This document shows positions 20,985 through 33,124 of a DNA stretch of 64,000 nucleotides, piece after piece. Where the stretch lies: positions 22,131,501 to 22,195,500 of the forward strand of contig CM050454.1 of assembly GCA_027563935.2 (NCBI GenBank), in the 5' to 3' direction. Below the pieces are notes generated by a model, which did not search any database, was not told the origin of the DNA, and saw only the letters and a list, made by a program, of their open reading frames with translations. The position numbers and the translations under genes are program-made. Origin of the DNA: Costus lasius (lineage: Eukaryota > Streptophyta > Magnoliopsida > Zingiberales > Costaceae). The first letter of the stretch is position 1, and every line of letters starts with the position of its first letter.

Positions 20985-21432
20985 TAAATCCTAGCCCAAG
21001 AATCACCTTAGGTATGTGGCTCTAATCAAAAATGATAAGCGCAAGTATTAGTAAAAGATGGAAAGAATGCACCTAGGAACCCCTAGGGGAAGGGGCTGAC
21101 CCCTTCTTAACCCTTCAAATGATGACTGAGATGAAGAGTGTTCCGGATGCTGATTTGAGTGTTCTTCAATGATGCCGAATCCAGCCCAGGAGATGATTCG
21201 ATGAAGGCAGTTGAACTCAGCAATGGAATAGTAGCGCTGAAAGTAGTGGAGGATGCTAGTCGGTAAGATGCAGGCAGGGAAAATTGAAGAACCGAGAGAC
21301 ACAGGGGAGCAAGCTCAACCCAAAGAGGAGCAAGCTCGACTCTTCCACACACTAACACAAGGTTTACTAAATTCAGAATTTTCAAAACTAAGTGCAAGAG
21401 TGAACAACGCTCGCTTAAAACCTTTCCTCCCA

Positions 21433-21545
21433 ACATAGAAATGACCCTTGGCATTCTGAAACAACCCTTGGTATTCTTCACTTGCTAGCGCCTCCTTGTT
21501 TTGGTCTGAAACAACCCTTGGTATTCTTCACTTGCTGGCGCCTTC
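21433..21545. repeat. Tandem duplication, unit about 54 bp
   Basis: Two copies lie side by side, each with CTGAAACAACCCTTGGTATT followed by TTCACTTGCT and a GCGCC core. They differ by a few bases in the last third. A third, partial unit precedes them. Confidence 0.7.
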
Positions 21546-21646
21546 TCATTTTGGTCTATTCTGATAGGCTATTGTGGTCGGTCCTTGCGCTGAGTTGGAC
21601 ATGGATATTTGCGCAAGCTATCTTCAATTTATTTTGATGGCTGACC

Positions 21647-21873
21647 TGGTTTTGGATTAAGTATTTCTTGGGATCTCCATGACGCTCCATTTTGGATTGA
21701 ATGCGTCATGGGATCTCCATTTGATTTTGGGATTGAACATTTCATGGGGTCTCCATTTGATTTTGGGATTGAACATTTCATGGGGTCTCCATTTGGTTTT
21801 GGGATTGAATATTTCTTGGGATCTCCATTTGATTTTGGATTGAATGCATCATGGGATCTCCATGGGTTTGACT
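21647..21873. repeat. Minisatellite, unit about 36 bp, about six copies
   Basis: The unit contains GATTTTGGGATTGAACAT and TCATGGGGTCTCCATTT. The central copies are nearly identical and the outer ones diverged. Because 36 is divisible by three, the minus strand gives an apparent repeat protein (NGDPMKCSIPKS), which I regard as a by-product. Confidence 0.8.
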
Positions 21874-22313
21874 GAATGAGGTGGATGAACTTGGATGGAG
21901 TTGCTGGACATGAACTCGAGTTAACTTTGGGCTGGTGTGTTGAAGTTGACACTTGAGCTGAGTCTGATCACGAACCGGCTTGTCTTTGACATTGTCTTTT
22001 CTCAATGGGCTGATTGGAGCGGAACTTTCATTATGCCAAGGTCACTTCAAGGTTGGGAGGTTAGGTGCAGCATGTGCAATACAGGTGTGCATGAACCTAG
22101 ACTATGACAACCTATCACAACCACTACAAAATAACATAAATACTTCAAAGTAAACCTAGGCTAGTCCTAGCTACAACATAAAACAACAAGTGCTGAAAGC
22201 AAATATAGTTTGTAGCAACATTACAATCACATGAAGTGCATGAAATTAACAAGTTCAAAACATCAACATGCAACAATTTTCCAAAATGATGTCACGCATA
22301 ATTAACCCTTGAA

Positions 22314-23429
22314 GATGTCCCTACATCAGCTATCTCTGAGGGTGAAGAATTCTCCTCCGGAGAATTAAAATTGAAGCATGTGGAGATTCCGGTGGTAAAC
22401 CAAGGGTGTGGAGATCGTCTCGGTTCCTGGTCCCTACATCAGTACCTGAGCCTGATCTGAGTCCTGATGCATCTTCTTGTGATAAACTCGAACCCGAGAG
22501 ACCAAGTGAGGAGAGCAAAGATGAAGTGAGACAACCAGCTTATATCCCACCATCGCCTTACAAGCCACCAATCCCTTTTCCCCAAAGACTAGCAAGGGCA
22601 AAGCTAGACAAACATTTTGGAAAGTTTTTAGAAATTTTGAAGAAATTGTATATTAACATACCTTTTACTGAAGCTTTAACGTAGATGCCCACATATGCAA
22701 AATTTTTAAAGGACATTCTTTCAAATCGAAGGAAGCTGGAGCAACTAGGCATAGTGGCACTTACTAAAGAGTGCAATGCTATTATTCAAAACAAGCTTCC
22801 ATAAAAATTAAAGGATCCGGGCATCTTTTCAATACCTTGTCAAATAGGGGATTTATTTTTCGATCATGCACTTTGTGATTTATGTGCTAGTGTCAGTCTA
22901 ATGTCTTCCTCTATTTGCAGAAGACTGGACATTGGCGATGTGAAACCAACACCAATTTTATTGCAACTTGTTGACTGCTCAGTGTGCAAGCCAATAGGAA
23001 ATCTGGAAGATGTCCCGATCAAGGTCGATGATTTCTTTATTCTAGTCGACTTCGTCGTGCTTGAGATAGAAGAAGACATGAAGTTACTGATAATTTTAGG
23101 AAGACCGTTCCTTGCAACTGCTGGAGTGGTTATCGACGTTAAGAACGAGAAACTAGCCTTAAACATCGTTGAGGAGGCTATTGAATTTAATTTAGCACAA
23201 ATTTTGAAACACCCTTCTATTGCATGTTCATGTTATAGCCTAGATGTTATTGATGATGCGGTCAAAGATGAAAATCCCATAGCTGATGAACATGGACCCA
23301 CTAAAGGTTTGTCTCTTGAAGAGTCCTGATGCTGAAGAGAATGAAGAAACCCAAACTTATGCGAAACTAATGGACTCGGTTGAATTCCTTGGTGTTGACA
23401 CCTACATTTTGCTCTCTGAAAGACCCTAA
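22314..23429 (+). pseudogene. G2 protease region and C-terminal tail
   Basis: After the insertion the frame shows the Pro-rich linker (PYKPPIPFPQRLARAKLDKH), then YAKFLKDILSNRRKLEQ. The protease domain follows with CDLCASVSLMSS (Gly of the usual DLGAS changed to Cys), IGNLEDVPIKVDDFF and LLIILGRPFLATAGVVIDV. Stops occur at 22683 (TAG), 22803 (TAA) and 23328 (TGA). The last reading, after a frame change, ends SERP at 23426. In G1 the protein would go on into RT; here a short acidic tail ends it and the 3' UTR starts. The loss of the active-site Gly and the stops make it inactive. Confidence 0.8.
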
Positions 23430-24718
23430 ATGAGCGCTTCTTAGGAGGCAACCCAAGTGTTTTGTCGTTTCTTTAATGCTTTATTTTTTAATTTAGTTTT
23501 AGTTTAATACTTATCTTATCTGATGATTGCTATCCATTTCAGGAACGATTGCAAGTTAGCTGAATGACGAGGATGATCCTCAAGAGAAAGGTGCTGAGAT
23601 GAGCACCGATGATGACTCCGATGGATCTTATGAGTGTTATAGCCCATCTCTCCAAATTGAGATCTTTACATGCTATGCATAGGGACTATGCATAATCTAA
23701 GCATGGGAGATTGTGGGCTCTTTTAAAAACTTGTTATATAGTAACTTTAAACTTGTTTTGATGTTGGTATATTTGGATAACATTTTTTGGTTTCTTATTC
23801 TGATGTTTGTTACACCCTTGGTTCCAATATTGGATTACACTATCTGATTTTAAAATGCTGATGATTTGCTGATGATATTGTTTTGATTTTAAACGGAAAT
23901 CATGATACCTTGATATTTTATATTGACTCCATGAGATATTATTATTATGATCTAAATCTTAGTTCAAAGTCAGGAAATTCATTTGATTATTATGTTTGAT
24001 GGAAAAAGGCCGTGGAGTGACCTATCCAATATTCAATTGAAGTTTTTTAATTTCAAGGTACGCTTATGATCTCTCTATGTAAGTACATACCTCTATCTGT
24101 TTGATTCTCCTTACTACTTGTTGTTCATGATCAATGCACTTATCTGATGGTTGTTATCTCCTCTCAAAATGAAAAAAAAAATTAAAAAGAAAATAAAACA
24201 GACTCCTCTACTTGGCACTGCGAAAAAGTGGCAGTGGTATTGAAGATATGAGTTGAAGTTTATGAAATACAACAAAAATAATAATACTCCTTTATTTGGC
24301 ACTGCGAAAAATTGGCAATGGTACCAAAGACATGATTTGAAGTGAAAACAGAAGAAAAAAATAAAGGAGAAAAGAGAGAGAATGAAAATAACACAAAAAT
24401 AAAGAGTGCATTGGTTTTTTTTCCAACTTGTATCTTTAGTTGAATCAGGTATTGAATAGAGTGCATATACCACACAGAAGATTATTGCATTTCATGGAGA
24501 TAAGCTTTATCTAATTTTGGCTTTTGGATCTTCATACCTTTATTCTTGAAGATAGATTATTACCTTGAATTCCCTGACTTACTTAGGTTTGTTCATAATG
24601 GTATTTTCCCAATAAATAATGTTTTATAAGCTTGGATTGGTTTCATCTTTCTTTGACTACCACTTTTATCTTCTCTTTTATGCTTGAGGACAAGCAATGA
24701 TCTAAGTCTGGGAGATTT
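23430..24718 (+). other. 3' untranslated region of G2, with three hairpins and a polypurine tract
   Basis: No gene is visible. The post-coding hairpin is at 23440-23457 (CTTAGG AGGCAA CCCAAG, one mismatch). The CACTGC/GCAGTG hairpin is at 24212-24236 and a second copy is at 24296-24327, so this signal is duplicated in G2. The stretch ends with GAGGACAAGCAA and a purine-rich tract GTCTGGGAGATTT just before the LTR. Confidence 0.72.
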
Positions 24719-26483
24719 TGATGTCTCATATTTATATAGTCTTTTTGACCTATATTTATTGATGCTTGAGGACTAGCGAATTGAGACCTATTATCATGTT
24801 TTTACATCTCTTTTCAGCTTATTTTATTGATTTTCTTTAGAAGCTTCACTACTTGTTATGTTTGTTTAAATACATGATAATTCACTCACTTTTAGAGCTA
24901 TATGGAAGTATATTCATATCTCCAAGTGAATTAGGAATATTGATAAGAAGTTTGGCTTCAAACAGGACTAATTTCAAGAATTACGACCGAGGCCATAATC
25001 TATATCATGACTATATTCTCTTATTGGCTTCCCAATGGACTTGTTTTTATACGAGCACAGTCATAATCCGAAATCATGCCCATAACTTCCTGGACAACAA
25101 CCTTTCGGATGAAGAAGACCTAGACAAGAAAATTACGGGCACGGCCATAATTCACCATGGCCGTAATCTTCTGATCAGCGATTTTTGACGTTACAACTAT
25201 GGCCTTAAATCAAGCCAAAGACATACTGCTCACCCACAAATTTTCAGAAGGATTAGACTTCTACACCAAGATTACGGGCATGACCATAATCTGTATTACA
25301 CCCGTATTCTCAAGCCGCCATAATTTATTGCTAGCCATCAAACTTTAAATGGCTATAACTCTCTCGTTTTAACTCAGATTTGGATGTTTTTGGAGTCAAA
25401 ACGACGAGAATTAAATGAGCCATATTTATGTGAGTGTTTCCAAAATTAAAGAACTGCAATGAATGCATTACACTTATGATCATAATTCCTATTACACTAG
25501 TAATCATGGAGCGACCTGCATTAAATTAGCCATAACTCTCTCATCTTAACTCCAAATTAGGCGTTCTTAGAGTCTATATGATGAGCATTTAAAGGGCTAT
25601 CAATGCATGAACTCAAAAGAAACTTTTGACTCTATTTAAGGGGTGAAAATCATGTTGCAAAGGGATGAGTTTTGGTGATAGGTGGAGATTCTAGTCGAGA
25701 GCAAAGGGGAGAAGAAGATCTTGGTGCGCCACTCTAGAAGGCTTGAAGAAGGATAGTTGTTGCCCTTCCTTGAAGAGTTTACTTCTTTCTCTCTTCAATC
25801 TTCTCTTTGTTTCTTCCTTGTCTTAGATATTTGTATTGAATCGACGCTATGATAGTGTAATCTTCTTTATCGGAACAAGGGTGTAGTTGAGTTGTGTGTA
25901 TCTTCTATTCGAATTTATTTTCTTATCTCAAATGCAATTTATCTTATGTTTCTTCGATCTGTGCCATTTTACTGTTAGTATTGCCTTGATCATGCAATCA
26001 CTTTTCTTGGGCGCCGTAAGATGGACCGAAAGGAGAATTACGACGCTAGATCTGCTGGATCGAACATGCTTTGAGTTGTCAAGAATTAGGGCAGGATTTG
26101 TGTGAGGAACTTTATAATATCTCTGAACCCATTGGATCAATCTAGATCTATTTTGCCACGAAAGTAGGATGTCGATCTAGATTGATACCGGATTACACTG
26201 TCAAAAGAGGGCAATTTGTACCATTAGATATCTCCTTGAATACTTTAAAGTTGTATTGTTATGATACTATCTTGTTCAAGTTTAAGATCTACCAACGAGA
26301 TGAACCTGAAGTTCTGATGTCTCTAAATCTTATTTTCTATTCAGAATTTTCTCTTGCTAAATTTGGTTGTCACTTACATTTAGTTGTATTTGATTTACTT
26401 TCTGTAATTCCAAAACATTTAACCGATTGTCTAACTATTGATTTATCATCAGTTGGTACTTGATCATTGTCCTTGTGAGATTG
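24719..26483 (+). repeat. 3' LTR of G2, right end truncated
   Basis: It starts TGATGTCTCATAT right after the purine tract. It contains its own set of inverted ATTACGG/CCGTAAT-like motifs (24978-25330). Near the right end are two structured segments with GAAA loops (26011-26046 and 26136-26186). TCCTTGTGAGATTGAT at 26469-26484 resembles the phrase near the end of the G1 LTR, so only the last 100 bp or so should be missing. Element B's pol starts at 26484. Confidence 0.78.
26136..26186 (+). promoter_or_regulatory. Long stem-loop with a GAAA loop in the G2 LTR
   Basis: ATCAATCTAGATC (26136-26148) pairs perfectly over 13 bases with GATCTAGATTGAT (26174-26186). Inside the 25-base loop, CCAC and GTAGG can pair around GAAA, with one extra A. 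A second one at 26011-26046 pairs GCG/CGC and CGTAA/TTACG below CC-GAAA-GG. The function is unknown. Confidence 0.6.
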
Positions 26484-28201
26484 ATTTCTCCTTTCAGACA
26501 CACCGTTCCATTGAGGTGTTCCAGGAGGAGTGAGTTGGGATATGATCCCACACTCTCTCAGATAGTCAAAGAACTCACCGCTCAGGTACTCTCCACCTCG
26601 ATCTGATCGAAGAGCTTTAATGGATCTTCCAAGCTGATTCTCTACTTCATTCTTGAACTCCTTGAATTTCTCAAAGGACTCAGATTTATGTCTCATTAAG
26701 TAGACATAGCCATACCTACTGAAGTCATCAGTGAAGGTAATGAAGTAGTTGTACCCTCCTCTGGCTTGTTTATTGAAAGACCCACACACATCAGTATGTA
26801 TGAGATCTAATAAACCTCCTGCCCTCTCACCAATCTTGGTGAAGGGTGCCTTTGTCATTTTCCCTAATAAACAAGGTTCGCAAGTATCAAATTCCTCCAA
26901 GGAACTTGAATCTAACAATCCATTTGCATGGAGTTGTTGGATGCGATTCTTGTTTATATGGGCTAATCGACAGTGCCATAGGAAAGCACCAACTGAACCA
27001 CTCAGTTTGGTCCTTTTATTACTTATGTTACAAATAGAACTTTCCATAGCCAAGATATATAGACCATTGCACAAAGTACCCTTCCCATAGAACATATTTG
27101 CAAATGAAAAAGAACAAGAGTTCTTATTTATTTCAAACTTAAATCCCTTCTTTGCTAAGCAAGGAATGGATACAATGTTCTTAGTAAGTGAAGGTACACA
27201 AAAGCAATTATCTAGTTCTAATTGAAGTCCAGAAGGCAAGGAGAGAGTCAAAACGCCTACAGCAACAGCAGCAACCTGTGCCCCGTTTCCAACGCGTAGG
27301 TCAATCTCTCTAGGTCGCACCGATCTACTTTTCTTGAGCCCCTGCATATTTGTACAAATATGAGCCCCACATGCGGTATCCAATACCCATGACATAGAAG
27401 TAGAAAGATTGACTTCTGTAACATAGATACTTGAGCTAGAAGTTAAGGCCAAGCCTTTCTTCTCCTCATTCTGAAGCTGCTTGCAGTCCCTTCTCCAGTG
27501 ACCCTGCTCGCCACAGTGAAAACACCTCTGGTCCTTTGACCTCTTCGCCTTTTTCTTCAGTGCCTTGGTAGGACCTCTGGCACTTCTCTTAGCACGTGCC
27601 TTACCCTTCTTCTTTATCTTCTTGGTCGCAGGGACCAAAAGAACAGAATTGGGTTTGGTCTTACCCATCTCTCGCTCGGCTGTTTGGAGCATATTCATCA
27701 ATTCCTCCCGTGTGCACTCAATCCGATTCATGTTAAAATTAATAATAAACGGACTGAAGCTAGGGGGCAAGGAATGCATAATAAGATCCACAACTAGCTC
27801 ATTGTCTATAGCATGTCCCAGTCTCCTGAGATGATCCACATTCCCAATGAGTTTGAGAACATGGGGTCTCACTGGTGCACCCTCAGACAACTTATACCGA
27901 AAGACTGCTTTGGCGGTGTCAAATCTCTCAGTTCTAGCCTGAGCCTCGAACATCTGTTTCAGATGAGTGATCATCTGAAAAGCGTTCTGCTCCTCATATT
28001 GCACCTGCAGTTCAGGTGCCATGCTGGCTAGCATAAGACATGCAACCTCCAAAGAGTCATCCTGATGCTTTCTATAAGCATCTCTGTCTGCCGTTCGGGC
28101 ATTAGGCGGAGGAGCCGCAGGAAGAGCCTATTCAAGGACATACAGCTTCTTCTCGAGCTTGAGGACTATCCTCAAGTTCCGATGCCAATCCATAAAGTTG
28201 G
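26484..28201 (-). mobile_element. Copia element B, left part (pol fragment)
   Basis: This is the left piece of B. The right piece is 48563-52223, and the two were one before element A inserted. GTTGG is present at 28197-28201 and again at 48563-48567, the duplication made by A. The left edge at 26484 falls within integrase, and B's RT, RNase H and 3' LTR are missing. Confidence 0.85.
26484..28201 (-). pseudogene. Element B gag (rest), zinc knuckle, protease, integrase core
   Basis: From right to left it reads the gag core (VACLMLASMAPELQ, then SLPPSFSPFIINFNMNRIEC), a basic stretch, and the knuckle RCFHCGEQGHWRRDC. Then come the protease motif DTACGAHIC, the pre-integrase domain (WHCRLAHINKNR) and the integrase core with HTDVCGSF, FTDDFSRYGYVY, SDRGGEYLSG and NGVSERRN. 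The first two are catalytic Asp regions and the last the Glu region. The frame is open from 28052 to the break at 26490. A TAG near 28130 interrupts early gag. The protein resembles that of A but with many replacements, so B is a different, older lineage. Confidence 0.85.
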
Positions 28202-29832
28202 TGAAAGGAAACCTAGGTCACATGCGCATCTAGAGTGTGCAACGGCGGAAATGCTAGGTTTCAAAATCGCTTGACTTAAACATATGATCAACCTTGAAAA
28301 GATAGGTTAGAACATTACCATTGCCATGCTTTGAGTGGCGGCTTAGAAGATGAAAGAGGCGAGTGCCCCTTCTCCAAAGGTATCACACACAAGATGATGT
28401 TGCCTTCTTCCTTGTGCTCTTTGTGCTAGCAAAGACACTAAGGAGTCTTTGATCGTGTGATGAGATGTGTTCCTTCCTGCTGGCCGAACTCCTTTTCACT
28501 CTACGTGAAGACGAACCACACACGAGAGGAGAAAAGGGGCGAGAGGCGTTAGGCGTTCGAAAACATGGGAGAGAGTTCCAAAAAGAAAAACGGCTTCCAA
28601 ATATAGTAAGTGCATAACTCCCCATGAAGCCATCGAAAACTCCTCTCCCCTTTGAACCATGCGTTCACATAAGTGAACCGGTTCTATTTCATTTGGTTCA
28701 AGAACCAAATCAAACCAGCCATGGTCTTGATCTCTCTGAACCTCATGGTTCAAGATCTAACCACACATCTCATCGAACCTCCTGATCTCTACGATCAAGC
28801 ATCAATTCTCCCGATCGAAGCTTACCGATCATATGCCCTAATCAATCAAACATGATCAGACTAGATCTCACTTCCAATCAGAGTTTAAATTTCTTTAAAC
28901 TAAACTAGAATAATTCCAGTCCACACGATCTGACATAAGTAAGCCATATCATCAAATTGTGCGACCCTAAGGGTTTCCTTCATTGTCGGTAATGATAACA
29001 TATGTTATCACGATCAGAGAGGGGTATCTAGCAACACATCACTGTCTCCCGATATGAAGGAAAGAGTCTTCCAAGTCTACTCCCAAACCATAGCACAAGT
29101 GTGAATCCAATTCACTCAGTATACATGTTCCCTTTGCCACTGGATGTTCTCGTTGGACAAGCCTGTCAAGCCTGTAATTCCAACACGATGAGAATGGTTA
29201 GATCAGATGAACATAGTCATCTGGGTATGGCCATACACTTTCTCAACCATCTCATCCGGAGGGGGCCCCAGTAGAACATCACACTCCAACTAGGAGAGGC
29301 AATCCTTTATCTATCACTAGTGTCCTAACATGACTCATGCCCACTATCCAAGATAATCCTTAACCATTATCTTTCAAATGATATTGAAGTACCTCAAGAC
29401 AATGCCAATCATCACTTAGTAACACAAGTGATCTCAAGTCAGAGGGAATATACCACTTGCTTGCTTATAAGGACTTATTCACATTGTGACAAACAATTGA
29501 ATATCCTAAGTAGGGTCAGTCCAGTACATCCAATGCACCTATGTGTCTAAATCTTATTCCATGCTCGTAGCATCCTATAAGACCAGAACACATATTAGTC
29601 TCAATCATATCAAGGCTGTCTCATGTTCACCAAGATATCTCGACTAAGGAACACTCTGAATGTCAGCAAAGCTGAACATCATTGAGACATTACTCAGAGG
29701 TATACATACAGCAGCAGACAATGCAACAATCTGAATAACAACAATTGCCTTTATAAACATATACTCAGTTTATACATGATACTGATAATAACCCAAGGCC
29801 TCAAACATTAGCCTTAAGGGCATACCCCAACA
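28202..29832 (-). repeat. 3' LTR of element A, 1631 bp
   Basis: On the minus strand it starts TGTTGGGGTATGCCC and ends CCTTTCA. It is the same length as the 5' LTR at 46932-48562 and differs by scattered single bases. The polypurine tract lies immediately upstream (to the right). Confidence 0.93.
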
Positions 29833-29845
29833 ATCTCCCACTTGC
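29833..29845 (-). other. Polypurine tract of element A
   Basis: The minus strand reads AAGTGGGAGAT directly before the LTR start. This is the usual plus-strand priming site of copia elements. The same motif occurs before the C LTR at 38070. Confidence 0.85.
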
Positions 29846-29852
29846 ACTTAAA

Positions 29853-30590
29853 CTAATGGTTGAGAAATCTCAAACCCATATTATTACAGTGCTTCTCATG
29901 CTTCTGCTGCGCCAGAGGCTTTGTAAGCGGGTCAGCTAGATTGTCATCTGTATGTACCTTGCAGATCTTGATCTCTCCTCGATCTATGATCTCACGGATC
30001 AAATGAAACCTTCTCTGTATGTGCTTGGACTTCTGGTGTGACCGTGGTTCCTTTGCTTGTGCAATCGCTCCAGTGTTATCACAGAAGATAACCAATGGAT
30101 CTGCACTTGAAGGAACAACACCAAGTTCTTGAATGAACTTACGAATCCATACTGCCTCCTTTGATGCTTCTGAGGCTGCAACATACTCGGCTTCTGTTTT
30201 TGAATCAGCAACAATTGATTGTTTGAAACTCTTCCACACCACTGCTCCTCCATTCAAGCTAAAAACATAGCCTGATTGCGATCGGAAATCATCTTGGTCA
30301 GATTGGAATGAAGCGTCAGTATATCCTTCAATACTGAGTTCTTCCTGACCTCCATAAATCAAGAACATATCTTTGGTTCTCCGAAGATATTTCAAAATAT
30401 TCTTGACTGCAATCCAGTGTGCCTTCCCTGGATTACTTTGGAACCGACTGGTCACGCTTAACCCGTAAGCGACGTCTGGGCGAGTACATAACATCGCATA
30501 CATGATGGACCCAATAGCCGAAGCATAAGGCGTATTGTCCATCTCATCTTTCTCATATTGTGTTTGAGGACACTGGCTCTTTGAAAGATT
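29853..30590 (-). pseudogene. Element A RNase H, pol C-terminus
   Basis: RNase H removes the RNA strand during reverse transcription. The frame of about 229 residues begins inside pol (MDNTPYASAIGSIMYAMLCT). It shows the copia RNase H motifs KSFKQSIVADSKTEAEYVAA, IFCDNTGAIAQAKEP, SKHIQRRFHLIRE and HTDDNLADPLTKPL. It is separated from the main pol frame by a small frameshift near 30610-30625 within the linker after RT. Apart from that shift the domain looks complete, and it ends about 20 bases before the polypurine tract, the usual spacing. Confidence 0.9.
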
Positions 30591-33124
30591 CAGACCATGT
30601 CTGACTGGAAGTATCCTCTTTTAGAATTTTCTAAATGGAATCTCTCCAGGACCTTATCGATGTAAGTACTCTGGCACAGCCCGAGAAGCCTATTAGATCT
30701 ATCTCTATAGATCTCCACACCTAATACATAGGCTGCTTCTCCTAAATCTTTCATCTGGAAACATTTTCTTAACCATGCCTTAACTGCATGTAGTTCAGGA
30801 ATATCGTTTCCAATGATTAAAATATCATCGACGTAGAGGACTAGGAAAGTAATCACGCTCCCACTAAACCTTTTATATACACACGGGTCATCTTCATTTT
30901 TGATGAAACCAAATTCACAAACTGATTCATCAAAACGAATATTCCAGCTTCTCGATGCTTGTTTTAGTCCATAAATGGACTTCTTTAATTTGCATATCTT
31001 ATGACGTTCTGATGGATTGATGAAACCTTCAGGCTGTGTCATATACACATCCTCTTCCAGTTTTCCATTAAGGAAAGCGGTCTTCACATCCATTTGCCAG
31101 ATCTCATAATCATAATATGCTGCTATCGCGAGAATAATTCGAATGGACTTGAACATGGCTACAGAAGAGAAAGTTTCATCATAATCTATCCCGTAGATTT
31201 GTTTGAAACCTTTCGCAACTAGCCTGCCCTTATAGGTAACCACGTTACCATCCATGTCTTTCTTCTTCTTGAAGATCCACTTACAGCCTATAGGGATTAT
31301 TCCCGGAGGCGGATCAACTAAATCCCAGACTTGGTTGTCTGACATGGAGTCCATCTCGGCTCGCATAGCTTCAAGCCATCTTGCCGATTCCGGTCCACTG
31401 ACCGCATCCGCATAAGTGAGGGGTTCATCATTAATGATGTAGACTCCGTCATAGCGCTCAGGCTGACGACGGATCCTTCCCGATCTACGCGGTTCCCGTG
31501 ACATCTGAGCCTCAGGTTGAAGATCAACCTGATCTATTTGCTCAGGCTCATCCAACTGAGCTTGACTACTTTGTCCCACTTCTGGAATTTCATCCAGCTT
31601 TATTTCTCTCCCACTTGCCTCTTGCAGAAGAAATTCCTTCTCAAGAAAAATAGCCGTTCGAGCAATAAATACTTTGTTCTCCTTGGGATCATAGAAATAA
31701 TAACCCTTAGTTTCTTTAGGGTAACCGACAAATATACATTTATTTGATCTGCTCTCCAGTTTCCCAGAGGCGAGCTTTTTGACATAAGCCTCGCAACCCC
31801 AGATTTTAATAAATGTCAAGCTCGGCTGTTTCCCATACCATAACTCATATGGTGTCCTTGAAACAGCCTTGGATGGCACTCGGTTTAGCACCTTTGCAGC
31901 TGTTTCCAGTGCAAATCCCCAAAAGGAGTAAGGTAGAGTAGCCTGACTCATCATAGAACGAACCATATCCAATAAGGTTCTATTTCTCCTTTCGGACACA
32001 CCATTCCATTGCGGTGTTCCTGGTGGAGTGAGCTGTGAGATAATCCCACACTCCATTAGATAGTCAGTAAACTCACGACTCAAGTATTCTCCACCTCGAT
32101 CTGAACGAAGTGCCTTGATATTACGGCCTAACTGATTCTGTACTTCGTTTTTGAATTCTTTGAACTTGTCAAAAGATTCACTCTTATGTCTCATTAGATA
32201 GACATAACCATACCTACTGAAATCATCAGTAAAAGTAATGAAGTATGAATAGCCACCTCTTGCATGTTTACTAAACGGCCCACACACATCACTGTGAATA
32301 AGGTCAAGTAAACCTAAAGCCCTTTCACCTTTATTAGTAAAAGGAGTCTTCGTCATTTTACCTATTAAACAAGCTTTGCATGTATCAAACTCCTCATAGG
32401 AGAATGATCCCAGCAGTCCATGATCATGCAACCGCTTAATGCACTTCTTGTTAATGTGGCCTAAACGACTATGCCATAATAAGGTGCTATCATCAGTATA
32501 CTTGGCTTTCTTGTTATCAATTTGTTGTACAGAACATTCCATGTCCAACATGTATAACCCATTGTTAATCGACCCAGTTGCAAAAACAATATTATCATAT
32601 GAAGTACAACACTGTGAAGTTTTGCATTCAAAAGAAAAACCTTTCCTGACAAGAGCAGGAATAGAGATAATATTCTTAGTTATGCTTGGTACAAAATAAC
32701 AATTGTCAAGTTCTAATACAAAACCAGATGGTAAAGAGATGTTATATTCCCCTACAGCAACAGCAGCAACCCGTGCCCCGTTTCCAACTCGTAGGTCCAC
32801 CTCATGCTGTCCCACCTGTCTTCTTCTCTTGAGTTCCTGCACATTTGAACAAATGTGAACTCCACATGCAGTGTCCAACACCCATGAAATAGAAGAAGCT
32901 ACCATGACTTCAGTCACGAAAATACCTGAGCCAGAAGTGAAAGGCTTGCTTCCCTTCTTCTCTCCTTGGAGCGCTCTACAGTCCTTCTTCCAGTGACCCA
33001 GCTGGCCACAATGGAAACATCTGTTGTCCTTTGACCGCTTCACCTTTTGTTTCAAAGCCTTGTTGTAGCTCTTGATAAGGGTTTTGCCCTTCTTCCCCTT
33101 CTTCTTATTCCTTGAAGGAATCAT
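30590..33124 (-). pseudogene. Element A gag end, protease, integrase and reverse transcriptase (844 codons open)
   Basis: The long frame begins after the gag core. The zinc knuckle has C36, C39, H44, C49. The protease motif is DTACGVHIC with Asp about residue 84. The pre-integrase domain (CKACLIGK) is followed by the integrase core, with HSDVCGPF about residue 276, SDRGGEYLS about 339 and the ERRN Glu about 376. RT shows YKGRLVAKGFKQ, QMDVKTAFLNG and the active site YVDDILIIG near residue 762. The order protease, integrase, RT is copia-type. The frame is intact to residue 844, where a frameshift separates RNase H. It was therefore coding until recently, which matches the low LTR divergence. 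Confidence 0.92.

Larger units (their letters stand above)
20985..22313. mobile_element. Unclassified 1.33 kb insertion in G2 gag-protease
   Basis: Direct repeats GATGT flank it (20980-20984 and 22314-22318), and removing it restores a continuous G2 sequence. It does not start TG or end CA at these points, and I see no terminal inverted repeats or recognisable protein. It holds two tandem arrays (21433-21545 and 21647-21873). It could be a solo LTR with shifted ends (a TGTTAAATCC start at 20982 is possible), a Helitron-like piece or filler DNA. Confidence 0.5.
20137..26483 (+). mobile_element. Gypsy element G2 with gag and protease only, 5' part missing
   Basis: The order is partial gag, a foreign 1.3 kb insertion, protease, the typical 3' UTR and a 3' LTR of another family than G1 (start TGATGTCTCATAT). 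RT, RNase H and integrase are absent. The coding part ends with a stop at 23427 directly before the same post-coding hairpin that follows integrase in G1. The 5' LTR and the gag start are gone, replaced by G1. The right end of the LTR is cut by copia element B. Confidence 0.82.

Noticed and set aside
21629..21952. Minus-strand protein with repeated NGDPMKCSIPKS
   Set aside because: It is a by-product of a 36 bp minisatellite, whose unit is divisible by three.
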